The position numbers and the translations under genes were made by a program. From contig UQWQ01000093.1 of assembly GCA_900544755.1 (NCBI GenBank), forward strand, positions 1 to 7,321: DNA of 7,321 bases, written 5' to 3'. Within the stretch, counting starts at the first letter, position 1. Every line of letters begins with the position of its first letter. Positions 5,439-7,321 of the stretch are shown here, in pieces. The stretch comes from an uncultured Collinsella sp. Lineage in GTDB: Bacteria; Actinomycetota; Coriobacteriia; Coriobacteriales; Coriobacteriaceae. Under the pieces are notes generated by a model, which was not told where the DNA came from, made no database searches, and saw only the letters and a program-made list of their open reading frames with translations.

Positions 5439-5452
5439 CGCAGGTAAATCGC

Positions 5453-5932
5453 TTAGTTGGTATGTCCGCCGCCCGCCGTCATGTGGGCCGCGTGCTCCAG
5501 CTGGTCGCTCACGGCCTCCCAGCTTTCGCGAGCTGCCTTCGTGGATCCCGGAAAGTTGATGACAAGCGCAGCCCCACGCTGCATGCACACGGCGCGCGAA
5601 AGCATGGCACGGCGCGTCTTGGTCATGGAGTATGCACGGATCGCCTCGGCAATACCCGGCACATCGCGGTCGCAGACGGCACGCGTCGCCTCGGGCGTCA
5701 CATCGCGCATCGAAAGCCCCGTGCCGCCGCAGGTGAGCACGACATTGGCGTGGCACTCATCGGCGGCTTCCACAATGGCATCACCGATCTCGCTGACGTC
5801 GTCGCGCACGACCAGATGTGAGACGACCGTCCAGCCCTGCGCCTCGATAAGTTCCTCGAGTGCGGCTCCAGCCTCGTCCTGGGCAAGGTCCCGCGTATCC
5901 GAACACGTCACGATCGATATCTTCAGCTCCAT
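5453..5932 (-). CDS. mogA: Molybdopterin adenylyltransferase-type protein, MogA/MoaB family
   Basis: The 159-residue cytoplasmic protein is a single MogA/MoaB-fold domain. MogA-type members adenylylate molybdopterin with ATP, making the substrate that MoeA uses for metal insertion. Diagnostic blocks: ISIVTCSDTR near the N-terminus (5-14), LTCGGTGLSMRDVTPEAT (66-83), containing the GGTG pterin/nucleotide loop and the conserved acidic Asp77, and INFPGSTKAA (125-134). Length is normal for the family. The ATG at 5930-5932 is chosen because AGGAGG lies six bases upstream; earlier in-frame starts would add an arginine- and cysteine-rich tail overlapping moeA. The TAG stop of moeA is part of this Shine-Dalgarno, with a 10-base gap between genes, so translation is probably coupled. 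MogA and MoaB cannot be separated by sight; the moeA partnership favours the adenylyltransferase role. Confidence 0.9.
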   Translation of the reverse strand: MELKISIVTCSDTRDLAQDEAGAALEELIEAQGWTVVSHLVVRDDVSEIGDAIVEAADECHANVVLTCGGTGLSMRDVTPEATRAVCDRDVPGIAEAIRAYSMTKTRRAMLSRAVCMQRGAALVINFPGSTKAARESWEAVSDQLEHAAHMTAGGGHTN

Positions 5933-5938
5933 AGCATT

Positions 5939-5944
5939 CCTCCT
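5939..5944 (-). promoter_or_regulatory. mogA ribosome binding site merged with moeA stop
   Basis: The minus-strand TAGGAGG contains the moeA stop TAG and the AGGAGG that serves mogA six bases downstream. This fixes the mogA start and suggests coupling. Confidence 0.75.
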
Positions 5945-7205
5945 ACAACACGGCGCCCTCAGGCAGGTCGACACGCACAACATCCACGATGTCGCCCGCC
6001 TTGAGCTCGCACGGACCTTCGTCAATACGCAGCAGGCAGTTGGCCCGCTGCATCGTGCCGAGCAACGCCGAATTCTGCGTCTTGGCCTCGGTCACCAACA
6101 GCTCACCGGTCTCGGGGTCGCGCGAAACCGTGGCGCGATCGAAGAAGCGGCGATGCTGTCGCTTTTTCACGCCGTGCGTGAGCATCGCCTGCTGCACGGG
6201 ACGCGCCCCCTCGGCAAAACCGCGCATCTTGCGGATCGCCGGGCGGGCGAGCATCTCAAAGCCCACATACGCCGCCGCGGGATTGCCCGAAAGCCCCAGA
6301 TACGGCTTGCCGCCGAGCAGCCCAAACGTGATGGCCTTGCCCGGACGCATCGAGATGCGGTCAAACAGCACCTCGCCCTCGCGCTGGACCAGCGCCGTCA
6401 CGTAGTCGTAGTCGCCTGCCGAGGCGCCACCGCTCGTAATGACAAAATCGCACTCCTGCACGGCACGATGCACCAGTTCGGCAATCGCCTGCTCATCATC
6501 GGGCGCAATGCCGTAGAACACGGGCTCGGCTCCTGCATCGAGCGCCTCGGCCATCAACGCCGACGAGTTGGAATCGCGAATCTGACCGCGCGCCGGTACC
6601 TTACTCGGTGTGACCAGTTCCGTCCCCAGCGAGATAATGCCCACGCGCGGAGCGGCATGCACCTTCACGCTCGCATACCCGGCGCTCGCCAGCAAGCCGG
6701 CGCCCGCCGGTGCCACAACCTCGCCGACACGCATCACGATATCGCCGGCATGCGCCTCCTCGGCGGCAGAGCGAACGTTCTCCCCCACCTTGGCAGGCGC
6801 CGAGAACCTCACACGCGAGCCCTCGTTGCCGTCGCCATCGAGCACATCGACGATCTCGTACTTCACCACGGCATCGGCACCTTCGGGTACCGGCGCGCCC
6901 GTCATGATGCGGACCGTCTCACCCGCGCCGATTGCGCCCTCAAACACACGGCCCGCGGCCTCGTGTCCGATAACGTCGAGCGTCACCGGCGCCTCGCCAG
7001 ATGCCCGCGCCAAGTCCGACGAGCGCACGGCATATCCGTCCATAGCGCTGTTGGCAAACGGCGAGATGTCGATATCGGCCACCGCATCCTCGGCCAAGGG
7101 AAGACCGACGGCCTGCCACACGGGAATCTCGACGACTTCGGTGCGATTCACGTGCGACAAGACGATCGCCTGTGCGTCCTCCAACGGAATGAGTTTCTCA
7201 GCCAT
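5943..7205 (-). CDS. moeA: Molybdopterin molybdenumtransferase MoeA
   Basis: The 420-residue cytoplasmic enzyme inserts molybdate into adenylylated molybdopterin, releasing AMP, the last step of basic molybdenum cofactor synthesis. It has the full MoeA layout: N-terminal MoeA region with PFANSAMDGYAV (49-60) and MTGAPVPEGADAVV (101-114), the central MogA-like fold starting near 186 (PRVGIISLGTELV) with RDSNS (210-214), TSGGASAGDYD (257-267) and RPGKAITFG (287-295), LSGNPAAAYVGFE (305-317), and the C-terminal beta domain (about 335-420). Nothing is truncated. The start MAEKLIPLEDA is chosen because GAGG stands five bases upstream; an in-frame ATG five codons earlier has no site. It heads a two-gene unit with mogA. 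Some actinobacteria carry several MoeA paralogues, so it may not be the only copy. Confidence 0.93.
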   Translation of the reverse strand: MAEKLIPLEDAQAIVLSHVNRTEVVEIPVWQAVGLPLAEDAVADIDISPFANSAMDGYAVRSSDLARASGEAPVTLDVIGHEAAGRVFEGAIGAGETVRIMTGAPVPEGADAVVKYEIVDVLDGDGNEGSRVRFSAPAKVGENVRSAAEEAHAGDIVMRVGEVVAPAGAGLLASAGYASVKVHAAPRVGIISLGTELVTPSKVPARGQIRDSNSSALMAEALDAGAEPVFYGIAPDDEQAIAELVHRAVQECDFVITSGGASAGDYDYVTALVQREGEVLFDRISMRPGKAITFGLLGGKPYLGLSGNPAAAYVGFEMLARPAIRKMRGFAEGARPVQQAMLTHGVKKRQHRRFFDRATVSRDPETGELLVTEAKTQNSALLGTMQRANCLLRIDEGPCELKAGDIVDVVRVDLPEGAVL

Positions 7206-7210
7206 ATGCA

Positions 7211-7215
7211 CCTCT
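7211..7215 (-). promoter_or_regulatory. Ribosome binding site of moeA
   Basis: Minus-strand AGAGG five bases before the ATG at 7203-7205 supports this start over the ATG at 7218-7220. Confidence 0.6.
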
Positions 7216-7224
7216 AGCATGCTG

Positions 7225-7245
7225 CGGCGCGCAACAAAAGCGCCG
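7225..7245 (-). other. Hairpin in the moeA leader
   Basis: CGGCGC (7240-7245) and GCGCCG (7225-7230) are perfect 6-bp arms around a 9-base loop, ten bases before the ribosome binding site. No U-run follows on either strand. It may only shape the mRNA 5' end. Confidence 0.4.
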
Positions 7246-7263
7246 ATTCTTTATGTTTATCTC

Positions 7264-7271
7264 AGTATAAT
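7264..7271. promoter_or_regulatory. Overlapping -10 elements upstream of moeA
   Basis: The same bases read TATACT on the minus strand (7264-7269, towards moeA) and TATAAT on the plus strand (7266-7271, away from it). Neither has a convincing -35 at normal spacing. The minus reading would give a leader of about 50 bases. The window ends 50 bases upstream, with no recognisable gene in that stretch. Confidence 0.4.
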
Positions 7272-7321
7272 CCCTCGCCGCCTGCTCAAGACCTGGCCCG
7301 CGGCCGCGAATACATCTGTCG

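Noticed and set aside
5933..6025. Upstream start for mogA giving a 190-residue protein
   Set aside because: The extension lies inside moeA, is rich in Arg and Cys, and is followed by an ATG with an AGGAGG site that gives the normal family length.
5457..7217. 586-codon plus-strand open frame opposite mogA and moeA
   Set aside because: It spans the antisense of two genuine genes and their junction, with no domain and biased composition.

Overview
The window is a GC-rich stretch of bacterial chromosome in which all six recognisable genes lie on the minus strand. Right to left they are moeA, a mogA/moaB-type gene, modA, modB, modC, and a gene for a double-cubane-cluster anaerobic reductase related to 2-hydroxyacyl-CoA dehydratases. 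Molybdenum cofactor genes beside an oxygen-sensitive Fe-S reductase, GC-rich codon use and a Tat-like lipoprotein signal suggest an anaerobic gut actinobacterium. A Coriobacteriia member such as Collinsella fits best, but this is inferred from composition and family resemblance, not from a marker gene.

Layout: 7206-7321 is the moeA leader and possible promoter. moeA (5943-7205) and mogA (5453-5932) form a tight two-gene unit: the mogA Shine-Dalgarno contains the moeA stop codon. A strong intrinsic terminator (5403-5438) ends it. About 90 bp further on, the modABC unit begins from a perfect TATAAT -10, preceded by three evenly spaced, alternately oriented GAGAA half-sites and followed by a leader hairpin. 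modA (4373-5248), modB (2862-4304) and modC (1788-2858) encode the binding protein, permease and ATPase of a molybdate/tungstate importer, ending at a second intrinsic terminator (1740-1776). The 431-bp gap at 1357-1787 holds two candidate promoters, two dyads, a possible 22-codon leader ORF with a strong Shine-Dalgarno and a long-arm stem. The reductase gene (73-1356) follows, and the last 72 bases hold nothing I can call.

Functionally, ModABC imports the oxyanion. The MogA-type protein would adenylylate molybdopterin and MoeA would insert molybdate, giving molybdenum cofactor. The reductase does not use this cofactor as far as its family is known, so its position next to mod may be only genomic proximity.

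The core genes are conventional. The least conventional parts are the permease, which carries a roughly 190-residue extracytoplasmic domain before its membrane segments, and the two structured regulatory regions upstream of modA and upstream of the reductase gene.
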